This document shows positions 35,923-44,111 of a DNA stretch of 64,000 nucleotides, piece by piece. The position numbers and the translations under genes are program-made. Origin of the DNA: Bacteroidota bacterium (lineage in GTDB: Bacteria; Bacteroidota; Bacteroidia; Bacteroidales; FEN-979); contig JAPLDH010000070.1 of assembly GCA_026391355.1 (NCBI GenBank), forward strand, positions 1 to 64,000, read 5' to 3'. How positions within the stretch are numbered: position 1 is the stretch's first letter; each line of letters opens with the position of its first letter. The notes beneath the pieces are model-generated. The model made no database searches. It saw nothing but the letters and a program-made list of their open reading frames with translations, and was not told the DNA's origin.

Positions 35923-36495
35923 ATGATATTACCAGTAGTCGCTTTCGGTCACCCGGTCCTGAAGAAACCCGGAATCGAGATAGATCCTTCATACCCCGGG
36001 TTGGCTGATCTTATCAACAATATGTTTGAAACCATGTACCAGTCGGAGGGTGTCGGTCTGGCTGCACAGCAGGTTAACCATGCCATCCGCCTTTTTGTTG
36101 TAGACGCTTCTCCTTACAATGACAAATTCCCTGAAGCAGTAGATTTTAAAAAGGTTTTCATCAATGCGAAGATCTATCAATATGAGGGAGAAGATATCCT
36201 GTTCAATGAAGGTTGCCTGAGCTTTCCCGGTATCAGGGAAGACATCGTCCGCAAACCGGTCATTTACATGAAATACCTCGATGAGAATTTCCAGCCGCAT
36301 GATGAAAAATTTGAAGGCATTGTTGCCCGTGTCATGCAGCATGAATACGATCATACCGACGGAGTTACCTTTATCGAAAGGACGAGCCCTTTGAAAAGAA
36401 TATTGCTGAAAGGAAAATTGACGGATATTTCCAAAGGCAATGTAGATGTATCCTATAAAATGCTTTTCCCGTTATTGAAAAAAAAACGTGTATAA
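35923..36495 (+). CDS. def: Peptide deformylase
   Basis: This is a 190-residue metalloenzyme removing N-terminal formyl groups from new proteins. All three motifs are present: GVGLAAQQV (43-51), EGCLS (96-100; Cys98 metal ligand) and QHEYDHTDG (139-147; His140 and His144 ligands, Glu141 catalytic). It is probably in an operon with ruvX and the downstream lipoprotein. Confidence 0.96.
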   Translation: MILPVVAFGHPVLKKPGIEIDPSYPGLADLINNMFETMYQSEGVGLAAQQVNHAIRLFVVDASPYNDKFPEAVDFKKVFINAKIYQYEGEDILFNEGCLSFPGIREDIVRKPVIYMKYLDENFQPHDEKFEGIVARVMQHEYDHTDGVTFIERTSPLKRILLKGKLTDISKGNVDVSYKMLFPLLKKKRV

Positions 36496-36513
36496 ACTCA
36501 ACTAAAATCAGAG

Positions 36514-37095
36514 ATGAAAAAAATCAGCTTAACACTTGGGTTATTCCTGCTTATCTTTTTTACGGCTTGTGGGCCCTCACGGGAAAAATCGGTTCTGCAA
36601 ATCAAGGAGGTTGAAAAAAAGTTGTACGACCGCAACATCACCCGTTTCAGTAAATCAGGTGCTGACAGCCTGGTGAAAATGTATGATGATTTCGCCAAAC
36701 GTTTTCCGGAAGACTCACTATCACCTGCATATTTGTTCAATGGAGCAGGAATTTCAATGAACTCCAATGAAGGAGCGAAAGCATTGGAACTTTTCAACCT
36801 GATCATCGAGAAATACCCCAGCTATCGCAAAGCGCCTTTATGCCTGTTCTTTAAAGGGTATGTTGAGGAAAACCTGTTGCATAACCTCGATAAGGCCAAA
36901 GAGCTTTACCTGCAATTCATCGAAAAATATCCGAGCAATGAATTTGTATCCTCAGCAAAAGCTTCCCTTCAGAATCTCGGGAAAACCCCCGAACAGATGA
37001 TGCGGGAATTCGAAGCAAGGCAAAAGGCAGACAGCACCAGGGTTGCAGATTCGGTTGCCAAACTCAAAGGGAAGAGGAAGAAGATGAAAAAATAG
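36514..37095 (+). CDS. TPR lipoprotein
   Basis: This is a 193-residue lipoprotein: N-terminal hydrophobic segment with a lipobox FTAC (Cys19), then three TPR-like helical pairs (about 55-150, including FNLIIEKYPSYRKAPLCLFF and YLQFIEKYPSNEF). The end is basic (KGKRKKMKK). The C-terminal domain of the YbgF/BamD-like kind is a reasonable comparison. It ends next to the array at 37097. Confidence 0.78.
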   Translation: MKKISLTLGLFLLIFFTACGPSREKSVLQIKEVEKKLYDRNITRFSKSGADSLVKMYDDFAKRFPEDSLSPAYLFNGAGISMNSNEGAKALELFNLIIEKYPSYRKAPLCLFFKGYVEENLLHNLDKAKELYLQFIEKYPSNEFVSSAKASLQNLGKTPEQMMREFEARQKADSTRVADSVAKLKGKRKKMKK

Positions 37096-37096
37096 T

Positions 37097-37405
37097 CATT
37101 AGGGTCATTAAGGAATGTTAATGTACATTAATCGTACCTTATTCTTAATTGACTAACAGTGCTTTCCTAAAGGAAACACCACAATTTTACTGTTTGATGT
37201 TTGCATTTTGACTTTTGAATTTCTTCCTATTGCTTACTGCCCATTGCCTTTGGCCTTCTTCCCTAATGACCTGATGACCTTTTTCCCTATTGCTTACTGC
37301 CCATTGCCTTTGGCCTTCTTCCCTAATGACCTGATGACCTTTTTCCCTATTGCTTACTGCCTATTGCCTATGGACTTCTTCCCTAATGACCTAATGACCA
37401 ATGGC
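37097..37405. repeat. Stutter words and a perfect 60-bp tandem repeat
   Basis: After the lipoprotein stop, GTCATTAGGGTCATTAAG (37097-37115) is in sense orientation. From about 37224 to 37400 a 60-bp unit (CCTATTGCTTACTGCC...TAATGACCTRATGACC) repeats almost perfectly about three times. The array runs into the stop of cdaA (AIGH, stop) on the minus strand. Confidence 0.9.
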
Positions 37406-38188
37406 CTTTTCCAACAGGTTTGAAAGTTCCGACGGCGTTACATTTTCAAAAAGTTTTCCCTCTTCGCTGTAAGAGATTTGTCCCCGTTCTTCGGAAACGA
37501 TGATTGCCAGGGCATCTGACCGTTCCGTGATTCCCACGGCCGAACGATGGCGCAAACCATATTGGGAGGGAATGTTTGTTTTACTTGAAACCGGCAGAAT
37601 ACATCTGGCTGCACGGATGTTTCCTCCCGTAACGATCACTGCTCCGTCATGCAACGGACTGTTCCTGAAAAAGATCGTTTCCAGCAAAATTTCGGATATT
37701 CTTGCGTCCAGTAGTTGTCCGGTCTCTACATAGGTTGCCAGTTCACTCTTCCGTGTAATGACAATCAACGCTCCTGTTTGGATATCCGCCATTTTCTGGC
37801 AGGCTTTGACGATTTTATCATACTGCAGTGGGGTGGTTCCCCCGATGCTGACTTTCCAGAAAAGGAACCGCTTCGCTTGTGTCCGGATGATTCTTGTTTT
37901 TCCCAATAACAAAAGGAATTGCCTGATCTCCGGTTGAAAAACGACGATCAGTGCGATAAAACCAACACTGATAAATTGCCCAAGGATCTCGGTCAGCAAT
38001 TGCATCTGGAAGACTTTAACGACCTTCCAGAGGAGATACATCGCAATGATCCCGATAAAGATCCTGATCGCAGCAGTTCCCTTGATCAGGTTATAGACCT
38101 CATAAAGCAGAATGGCAAACAGGAGTACGTCAATGACGTCAACTACCCGTATGTGAAAAAGATCCAGGGAAAGTAATATATGGGTCAT
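37391..38188 (-). CDS. cdaA: Diadenylate cyclase (c-di-AMP synthase)
   Basis: This is a 265-residue membrane-bound cyclase: three N-terminal transmembrane helices (about 10-95), then a DisA_N/DAC domain with DGA (181-183) and RHRSAVG (213-219), the motifs that bind and join two ATP molecules. It makes the second messenger cyclic di-AMP. It is on the same strand as folP, which ends 93 bases before the start of cdaA. The last four residues (AIGH) and stop lie in the stutter array. Confidence 0.94.
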   Translation of the reverse strand: MTHILLSLDLFHIRVVDVIDVLLFAILLYEVYNLIKGTAAIRIFIGIIAMYLLWKVVKVFQMQLLTEILGQFISVGFIALIVVFQPEIRQFLLLLGKTRIIRTQAKRFLFWKVSIGGTTPLQYDKIVKACQKMADIQTGALIVITRKSELATYVETGQLLDARISEILLETIFFRNSPLHDGAVIVTGGNIRAARCILPVSSKTNIPSQYGLRHRSAVGITERSDALAIIVSEERGQISYSEEGKLFENVTPSELSNLLEKAIGH

Positions 38189-38243
38189 TTATAATTATGA
38201 ATTAAAGTAAATGAGTTCCTTGTTGTGTAAGTACAACGTATCT

Positions 38244-38251
38244 CAAATGTA
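38244..38251 (-). promoter_or_regulatory. Putative -7 box TACATTTG for cdaA
   Basis: Matches TAnnTTTG 55 bases before the cdaA ATG. No clear -33. Confidence 0.4.
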
Positions 38252-38261
38252 TTTAAATAAA

Positions 38262-38278
38262 CCGTCGCAAGCGACTGG
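38262..38278 (-). terminator. folP: Putative intrinsic terminator after folP
   Basis: On the minus strand, after the folP stop, CCAGTCG-CTTG-CGACGG forms a stem (one bulged A) with a CTTG tetraloop and is followed by TTTATTT. Confidence 0.5.
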
Positions 38279-38281
38279 AAA

Positions 38282-39127
38282 TTAATTCAGCATTTCCACC
38301 AGCTTTACCGCCTCAACGGCCTCCTTCACATCGTGGACCCTGAGAATATCTGCTCCTTTCAGTAATGCAACCGTATTTAAAACGGTTGTAGCATTCAGGG
38401 CTTCCTGGGGTTTTATATGAAGTGCCTTGTTGATCATTGATTTCCTCGATAACCCGGCCATGACCGGATATCCGAGCTGTTGAAATTCCGTGAACCTCCG
38501 CAGGATCTCATAATTATGATCAACGGTCTTCCCAAAACCAAATCCCGGATCAATAATGACCTGGCTGAGCCCACCCGGAATCTCTTTTAATCGTTCCCGG
38601 AAGAAAACGATAATTTCAGCGACAATATCCGAATAATGCGGTTCTGCCTGCATGTTCACAGGTGTGCCCTGCATGTGCATCATGATGTACGGAACTTTCG
38701 ATGAGGCTGCAAAATCCATTATCGCCGGATCAAACCTGCCTGCATAGATATCATTGATCATCCCCACTCCCTGGTCAATGGCCATCATCGCAACCTCCAA
38801 TCTGAACGTGTCAACGGAAATAATACAGGATGGAAAATATTTTGTGATTACCGATAACACAGGTAACAACCTGTTAATTTCCCCCATAATATCTACCGGC
38901 TTTGACCCGGGACGCGTGGAAACAGCCCCGATATCTATGATGGACGCTCCTTCCTGAAGCATCTTCTCAACCTTTTTCAACTGATCAGCCACTGTGGGAT
39001 AAGAACCGCCATCGTAAAATGAGTCGGGGGTCACATTCAGAATACCCATCACCACCGGTTTTCCCAAATCCAGGATCCGGCCGGCGCAATTCAGAAAAGC
39101 AGGTTTTCGCCTTACATCACTTGTCAT
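38282..39127 (-). CDS. folP: Dihydropteroate synthase
   Basis: This is a 281-residue folate-pathway enzyme that joins 6-hydroxymethyl-dihydropterin-PP to p-aminobenzoate. It has GILNVTPDSFYDGG, IIDIGAVSTRPG, SVDTF, VIIDPGFGFGKT and GLSRKSMI (substrate-binding loops). I chose the ATG at 39127; a longer frame from 39265 would cross the promoter and the start of the divergent gene. folP and cdaA are oriented opposite to the DUF1599-tpiA cluster. Confidence 0.95.
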   Translation of the reverse strand: MTSDVRRKPAFLNCAGRILDLGKPVVMGILNVTPDSFYDGGSYPTVADQLKKVEKMLQEGASIIDIGAVSTRPGSKPVDIMGEINRLLPVLSVITKYFPSCIISVDTFRLEVAMMAIDQGVGMINDIYAGRFDPAIMDFAASSKVPYIMMHMQGTPVNMQAEPHYSDIVAEIIVFFRERLKEIPGGLSQVIIDPGFGFGKTVDHNYEILRRFTEFQQLGYPVMAGLSRKSMINKALHIKPQEALNATTVLNTVALLKGADILRVHDVKEAVEAVKLVEMLN

Positions 39128-39208
39128 GGGTTGAAGAATTATTCCCCGAAATGCCAGAAACGGGATTTTTATATCATTGATGTGGTGATATCTAAAAAAA
39201 TCAATGGT

Positions 39209-39216
39209 CAAAAATA
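39209..39216 (-). promoter_or_regulatory. Putative -7 box TATTTTTG for folP
   Basis: Matches TAnnTTTG on the minus strand, 81 bases before the ATG at 39127. It lies between the two divergent genes. Confidence 0.4.
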
Positions 39217-39276
39217 CGATCAAAAACCAAATTGTTCTTAAATTTAACCACTTATTTTCTGTCAAGATCCAATTTC

Positions 39277-39822
39277 ATGAATGAAAATTTAAAAACTTTA
39301 AACGAATTTGAGGAGGTGATTAGGGTATGCAGGTCTGTTTTTCTTGCCAAAATGAAGGATTACGGATCATCATGGCGGATCCTCCGGATTCACTCCCTGA
39401 CCGATCAGATTTTTATTAAAGCCAGCCGTATCCGAAGCATTGAAGAAAAAGGAGTACAAAAAATCGATGAGGGGATTAAACCTGAATACATCGGGATCGT
39501 CAACTACTCTGTGATTTCCCTGATCCAGATGGAACTCCCGGATGATGCCGGTCTGGTTTTAAACCTTGACGAAGCTGAACGGCTTTACAATAAATATATT
39601 TATGCAGCCAGGGATCTTATGCTGGACAAGAACCACGATTACGGGGAGGCCTGGAGGGAAATGAGGATCAGCTCCTTTACAGATATCATCATGATGCGGC
39701 TGATGAGGATAAAGCAGATCGAAGATAACAAGGGGATCACCGTGGTTTCGGAGGGTGTGGAATCAAATTATTACGATATAATTAATTACTCGCTTTTTGC
39801 GTTAATTAAAATGGGGTGTTAA
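39277..39822 (+). CDS. DUF1599 protein with internal duplication
   Basis: This is a 181-residue protein of the DUF1599 family (nucleotide-modification associated). Two halves have the same pattern: KDYGSSWRILRIHSLTDQIF ... IVNYSVISLIQME and HDYGEAWREMRISSFTDIIM ... IINYSLFALIKMG. The ATG at 39277 fits family starts; upstream residues look non-conserved. Bacteroides relatives lie next to BT_3928-type and tpiA genes, as here. No enzymatic role established. Confidence 0.82.
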   Translation: MNENLKTLNEFEEVIRVCRSVFLAKMKDYGSSWRILRIHSLTDQIFIKASRIRSIEEKGVQKIDEGIKPEYIGIVNYSVISLIQMELPDDAGLVLNLDEAERLYNKYIYAARDLMLDKNHDYGEAWREMRISSFTDIIMMRLMRIKQIEDNKGITVVSEGVESNYYDIINYSLFALIKMGC

Positions 39823-39850
39823 TGTTGTACATTTTAAGTTTAAAAATAGT

Positions 39851-40963
39851 ATGAAAGTTATACGAACTATATTCCGGATCATTATAGGTATTGTTTTTAT
39901 TTTTTCCGGATTTGTTAAAGGTGTTGATCCATTAGGAACGGTTTACAGGATGCAGGATTACTTCGCTGTATTCGGGATCCCCTGGGCCAACCCCTTTGCC
40001 CTTACGCTGACCATTATCCTTTGTACGCTTGAATTCATAACCGGAATCAGCCTTCTTTTTAACCTCTGGATCAAAGGGATATCATGGATACTCCTGCCCA
40101 TGTTTACCTATTTCACCCTGCTCACATTTTTCGATGCAATGTATAACCTTGTTCCGGATTGCGGGTGCTTCGGAGATGCAATTATACTGACCAACATGCA
40201 GACCTTCCTGAAAAACCTTGTTCTTATGGCGATGGTTATCCCGGTTTTCATCTGGAAGAAAAAATTCAGCGGATTACTCCCCCGGCGGGTTGAAATTTGG
40301 GTTCTTACTCTTTTTGTGATCGGATTCACCTGGATGCAGATACACTCTTACCGGCATCTTCCGCTGATTGATTTCATGGGGTGGAAAACCGGAAACCAGA
40401 TCAACAAGACCAATACACAACCGGTAAAATTCTATGTGACTTTTAAAAACGGGAAAACGGGTGAAGAAAAAGAATACCTTGCCCCCAATTACCCCTGGAA
40501 TGATTCTGTCTGGACAAAGCAATGGACCTATAAATCACAACGTGTGGCTGATCCGAACAAGGACAATGCGATGGTTCTGCGTGTAGAAAATAAGAATGGA
40601 GAGGACATTACCCGTGACATTACCGATAATCCTGACTTCCAGTTTATCCTTGTGGCTTATAACCTGACCACTACCCAAAGGGAAGCTTTTCATAAGATCC
40701 TGCCATTTTATAAATCAGCTTTGAAAGATGGATATTCTTTCGTTTGCCTGACCAACTCCCTTTATGATGAGATCGCCAGGTTCAGGATGGATAACGGAAC
40801 TGCTTTTGATTTCTATAATGCAGACGATGTGGTTTTAAAAACAATGATAAGGTCAAACCCCGGTCTCATCCTGATCAAAAACGGGAAAGTACTTGCAAAA
40901 TGGCATTACCATGACTTTCCATATTATGATGATGTGATGAAAAAGTTCAGAACCACCCGGTAA
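39851..40963 (+). CDS. BT_3928/DoxX-type membrane protein
   Basis: This is a 370-residue protein. Four transmembrane helices lie in the first ~155 residues (starting RTIFRIIIGIVFIFSGFVKG, with DCGCFGD in the second half), resembling MauE/DoxX. A thioredoxin-like soluble domain without a CxxC follows (about 180-370). Conserved in Bacteroidota beside tpiA. It overlaps the permease start by one base (TAATG). Confidence 0.85.
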   Translation: MKVIRTIFRIIIGIVFIFSGFVKGVDPLGTVYRMQDYFAVFGIPWANPFALTLTIILCTLEFITGISLLFNLWIKGISWILLPMFTYFTLLTFFDAMYNLVPDCGCFGDAIILTNMQTFLKNLVLMAMVIPVFIWKKKFSGLLPRRVEIWVLTLFVIGFTWMQIHSYRHLPLIDFMGWKTGNQINKTNTQPVKFYVTFKNGKTGEEKEYLAPNYPWNDSVWTKQWTYKSQRVADPNKDNAMVLRVENKNGEDITRDITDNPDFQFILVAYNLTTTQREAFHKILPFYKSALKDGYSFVCLTNSLYDEIARFRMDNGTAFDFYNADDVVLKTMIRSNPGLILIKNGKVLAKWHYHDFPYYDDVMKKFRTTR

Positions 40964-42048
40964 TGGGAAGATTTATCCTGAAACGGTTTTTCTACGGAAT
41001 TCTGGTTCTTCTTGGAGTGATCGTCATTAATTTCTTTTTATTCAATGTCCTTCCAGGGGATCCGGCACGTATGATGCTGGGTCAGCGGGCTGATATTGCT
41101 TCTGTGGAGGCGATCAACAAAGACCTCGGCAGAGACAGGCCGCTGGTGATCCAGTTCTTCAACTACCTGAATGACCTTTCACCTGTTTCCATTCACAATG
41201 CTTCAGACCCGGAAAGCTACTGGTACCTTGATCAAACCAAATATAACCCTGTTGTTAAACTGCTTCCGCTTCCCGGTAAGGATGTCATAGTCCTGAAAAC
41301 ACCTTATCTGCGTCGCTCTTACCAGTCAAAAAGGATGGTTTCCGATATTCTCGCAGAAGGATTTGTAAATACCATTATTCTTGCCATTGTGGCGATGACC
41401 TTTGCCGTTTTTCTTGGAATCATTATCGGGATCCTCTGTGCAATCTGGAAGAACAGCTTTATAGACCGGATATCGCTGGTTTTCTCCGTTCTGGGCATGT
41501 CGTTACCCTCCTTTTTTGCAGCCATCCTGAATGCCTGGTTGTTTGCATTTGTCCTGGGAAGTATCACCCATCTGAATATGACTGGCAGTCTTTTCTCAGT
41601 GGATGATTTCGGAAACGGGGAATACCTTGATCTGAAAAACCTTATCCTGCCAGCGTTTACACTTGGGATCAGGCCGTTGGCCATCATTGTTGAACTTACC
41701 CGGAACTCCCTGCTGGATATACTGTCGCAGGATTATATCAGGACGGCACGGGCAAAAGGTTTAAGCAAATTCAGGATCATCACGCGACATGCCCTGAAAA
41801 ATGCCATGAATCCTGTCATTACAGCAGTATCAGGATGGCTGGCTTCATTGCTGGCAGGAGCCGTGTTTGTAGAATTTATTTTTGACTGGAAAGGGATCGG
41901 GGTTGTGATCGTGAACGCACTCGAAAAATATGACTTCCCGGTGGTGATGGGAGCTGTGCTCTTCATCTCTGTCATTCTTGTCATTATTAACATATTGGTG
42001 GATATCGTTTACGGGATGCTGGATCCGAGAATTAGTCGTAAGTCATAA
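40963..42048 (+). CDS. ABC-type peptide/nickel permease (DppB/OppB family)
   Basis: This is a 361-residue inner-membrane protein: an N-terminal FLFNVLPGDPARMMLGQR, six membrane helices and the EAA-type loop YIRTARAKGLSKFRI followed by HALKNAMNPVIT. It is normally one of five subunits of a peptide importer, but no DppC, ATPase or binding protein lies nearby. The last residues (ISRKS) and stop are encoded by the repeat words that follow (AGTCGTAAGTCATAA). Confidence 0.87.
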   Translation: MGRFILKRFFYGILVLLGVIVINFFLFNVLPGDPARMMLGQRADIASVEAINKDLGRDRPLVIQFFNYLNDLSPVSIHNASDPESYWYLDQTKYNPVVKLLPLPGKDVIVLKTPYLRRSYQSKRMVSDILAEGFVNTIILAIVAMTFAVFLGIIIGILCAIWKNSFIDRISLVFSVLGMSLPSFFAAILNAWLFAFVLGSITHLNMTGSLFSVDDFGNGEYLDLKNLILPAFTLGIRPLAIIVELTRNSLLDILSQDYIRTARAKGLSKFRIITRHALKNAMNPVITAVSGWLASLLAGAVFVEFIFDWKGIGVVIVNALEKYDFPVVMGAVLFISVILVIINILVDIVYGMLDPRISRKS

Positions 42049-42084
42049 GTCGTAAGTCGTAAGTTATAAGTCGTAAGTCGTAAG
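42030..42084. repeat. Stutter array (CGTAAGT words, forward)
   Basis: About seven copies of AAGTCGT/AAGTCAT run in the forward direction from the permease stop to the S23 gene. Confidence 0.85.
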
Positions 42085-42086
42085 AA

Positions 42087-42437
42087 ATGAAAATACAAAA
42101 GTTTGAAGATATAACCTGTTGGCAAAAAGCGCAGGAATTCGCTTTAGAGATTTACAACCAATTTAAACATTCCAAAGATTTTGGATTCAGGGATCAGATA
42201 TACAGGGCAGTTGTATCCATTTCCAACAATATTGCTGAAGGTTTCGACAGAAGTAGCGATGCGGATTTTGTTCGTTTTTTATATATAGCTTTAGGTTCAT
42301 GCAGCGAAGTAAAATCGATGCTTTCTCTGGCTGAAAAATGAAATTATATCAATAACATTCAAAAAAAAGAGTTAATTGAAAAGGGAAATGAAATTTCCAA
42401 AATTATTCGTGGCCTGATCAAATCCTTAATTCCTTAA
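42087..42437 (+). pseudogene. Four-helix-bundle (S23) protein, interrupted by TGA
   Basis: Read through, this is a 116-codon frame of the four-helix-bundle/S23 family (WQKAQEFALEIYNQF, FGFRDQIYRAVVSISNNIAEGF, DFVRFLYIALGSCSEVKSML). Codon 85 (42339-42341) is TGA; the same frame continues with NYINNIQKKELIEKGNE up to 42437. Relatives are about 115 residues long, so it is a single nonsense mutation or a truncated product. Members are also found as intervening sequences in 23S rRNA genes. Flanked on both sides by oppositely oriented repeat arrays. Confidence 0.78.
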
Positions 42438-42525
42438 CTCTTAACTCCCTTACGACTTACAACTTACGACTTACAACTTACGACTTACGACTTACAACTT
42501 ACGACTTACGACTTACAACTAATAT
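42437..42525. repeat. Stutter array (ACTTACGACTTACAACTT words, reverse)
   Basis: About nine copies of ACTTACGACTTAC words. They are the reverse complement of the array on the other side of the S23 gene. They end just before tpiA. Confidence 0.85.
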
Positions 42526-42533
42526 ACAACCCT

Positions 42534-43292
42534 ATGAGAAAGAAAATTGTTGCCGGAAACTGGAAAATGAACAAGACCTTTTCGGAAGCGGAAGAGTTGA
42601 TCACGGAAATTGCTGACCAGCTTGACGGAACAAAACCGGAGAATGTGGAGGTGATCCTTTGTCCTCCTTATATTTACCTTGAACTGGCCACGGATATTGC
42701 CGAAGATGCCCCTTACAGCGTTGGCGCACAAAACATCAACGACCATGACATGGGGGCATATACAGGCGAGATATCGGCGCAAATGCTGATTGAACTGAAT
42801 GTGGCCTATGCAATTATCGGCCACTCGGAGCGGCGAAAATATTACAACGAAAGCCATGAATTCCTTGCAGGTAAGGTAGACTCTGCATTGCGGCACGGCA
42901 TACGTCCGATATTCTGCTGCGGGGAAACATTACCTGAAAGGGAAGCTGAAAAATATAAGGAGATTGTTAAAACTCAGTTGTATGATTCCTTGTTTCACCT
43001 TACTCCTGAACAATTCGGATGGGTCATCATTGCCTATGAACCGGTTTGGGCCATCGGGACCGGTGTGAATGCCACTCCCGCCCAGGCGCAGGAGATGCAT
43101 GCTTATATTCGTAAACTGATCGCTGATAAATATGATCCGCAGATTGCCGGTGAAACGACGATCCTTTACGGAGGTAGTTGCAACTCAAAAAACGCCAGAG
43201 AACTGTTTGCACAGGCGGATGTTGACGGAGGTCTGATAGGTGGTGCATCCCTGATTGCGGATGAATTTATTTCCATCATCAAATCTTTCTGA
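42534..43292 (+). CDS. tpiA: Triosephosphate isomerase
   Basis: This is a 252-residue TIM-barrel enzyme that interconverts DHAP and glyceraldehyde-3-phosphate. GNWKMN (Lys11), IIGHSERR (His97) and AYEPVWAIGTG (Glu169, flexible loop 6) are intact, and GGASL at the end closes the phosphate site. It starts a tight operon with prmA (three bases away) and the 1500-residue gene. Confidence 0.97.
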   Translation: MRKKIVAGNWKMNKTFSEAEELITEIADQLDGTKPENVEVILCPPYIYLELATDIAEDAPYSVGAQNINDHDMGAYTGEISAQMLIELNVAYAIIGHSERRKYYNESHEFLAGKVDSALRHGIRPIFCCGETLPEREAEKYKEIVKTQLYDSLFHLTPEQFGWVIIAYEPVWAIGTGVNATPAQAQEMHAYIRKLIADKYDPQIAGETTILYGGSCNSKNARELFAQADVDGGLIGGASLIADEFISIIKSF

Positions 43293-43295
43293 TCC

Positions 43296-44111
43296 ATGAA
43301 GTATATCGGTCTGCATATCCCTGATGTTGCAGAGGAACTGCGTGCAATTCTGATGTTAAGTCTTGCTGACGCGGGATTTGAGAGTTTTGAAGAAACGGAG
43401 TCGGAACTCCTGGCTTTTATTCCTGAAACTTTATTTGATCCGGAGAAGGCCAACAAAATACTGGATAACAATAAGGTAAGATCAACCATTGAACATTTCC
43501 CCGACAAGAACTGGAATGAGGAGTGGGAAAAAAACTTCAACCCTGTTGAAATTTCAGAGGATTGTTATATCCGCGCACCTTTTCACCCTGCAAAACAAGG
43601 TTACCGGTATGAGATCATCATCGAACCCAAGATGTCGTTCGGTACAGCTCACCATGAAACAACCGCAATGATGCTCGAACTGATGCTGAAAACGGTCATT
43701 ACAGGAAAAGCCGTGCTGGACATGGGTTGTGGTACCGGAATTCTTGCCATTTTGGCGGATAAAATGCAGGCATCATCGGTAGTTGCGGCAGATAATGATG
43801 AATGGGCTTATAAAAACACACTGGAAAATATTGCCCAAAATAACACCGGTCAGATCAACGTTATCCTTGGCGGGGTAAAAGAAATCATTAAAAGTGATTT
43901 TGATATTATCCTTGCAAACATCAACCGGAATATTCTTATAGAACAGATGGATGATTATTCAAGGCTTTTACGAAAAGGAGGTTTATTATTGATGAGCGGT
44001 TTCTATGAAGCCGACCTTCCTGTTCTGAAAGAGAAAGCACTGGAAACCGGGTTATTTTTTGATTCCTCAATCATGAAAAACAATTGGGTAGCAGCCATAT
44101 TTAACAAATGA
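43296..44111 (+). CDS. prmA: Ribosomal protein L11 methyltransferase
   Basis: This is a 271-residue SAM-dependent methyltransferase. Its SAM-binding core (VLDMGCGTGILAILA, VVAADNDEWAYKNTLENI) and the PrmA motif LANINRNILIEQ are clear; the N-terminal domain (1-110) is the ribosome-binding extension. It trimethylates L11. The stop overlaps the next start by four bases (ATGA). Confidence 0.92.
   Translation: MKYIGLHIPDVAEELRAILMLSLADAGFESFEETESELLAFIPETLFDPEKANKILDNNKVRSTIEHFPDKNWNEEWEKNFNPVEISEDCYIRAPFHPAKQGYRYEIIIEPKMSFGTAHHETTAMMLELMLKTVITGKAVLDMGCGTGILAILADKMQASSVVAADNDEWAYKNTLENIAQNNTGQINVILGGVKEIIKSDFDIILANINRNILIEQMDDYSRLLRKGGLLLMSGFYEADLPVLKEKALETGLFFDSSIMKNNWVAAIFNK

Noticed and set aside
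37208-37423. Forward frame of 71 codons made of LPFAYCPLP-like units
   Set aside because: Made entirely of the tandem repeat, in the same gap as the end of cdaA; no gene.
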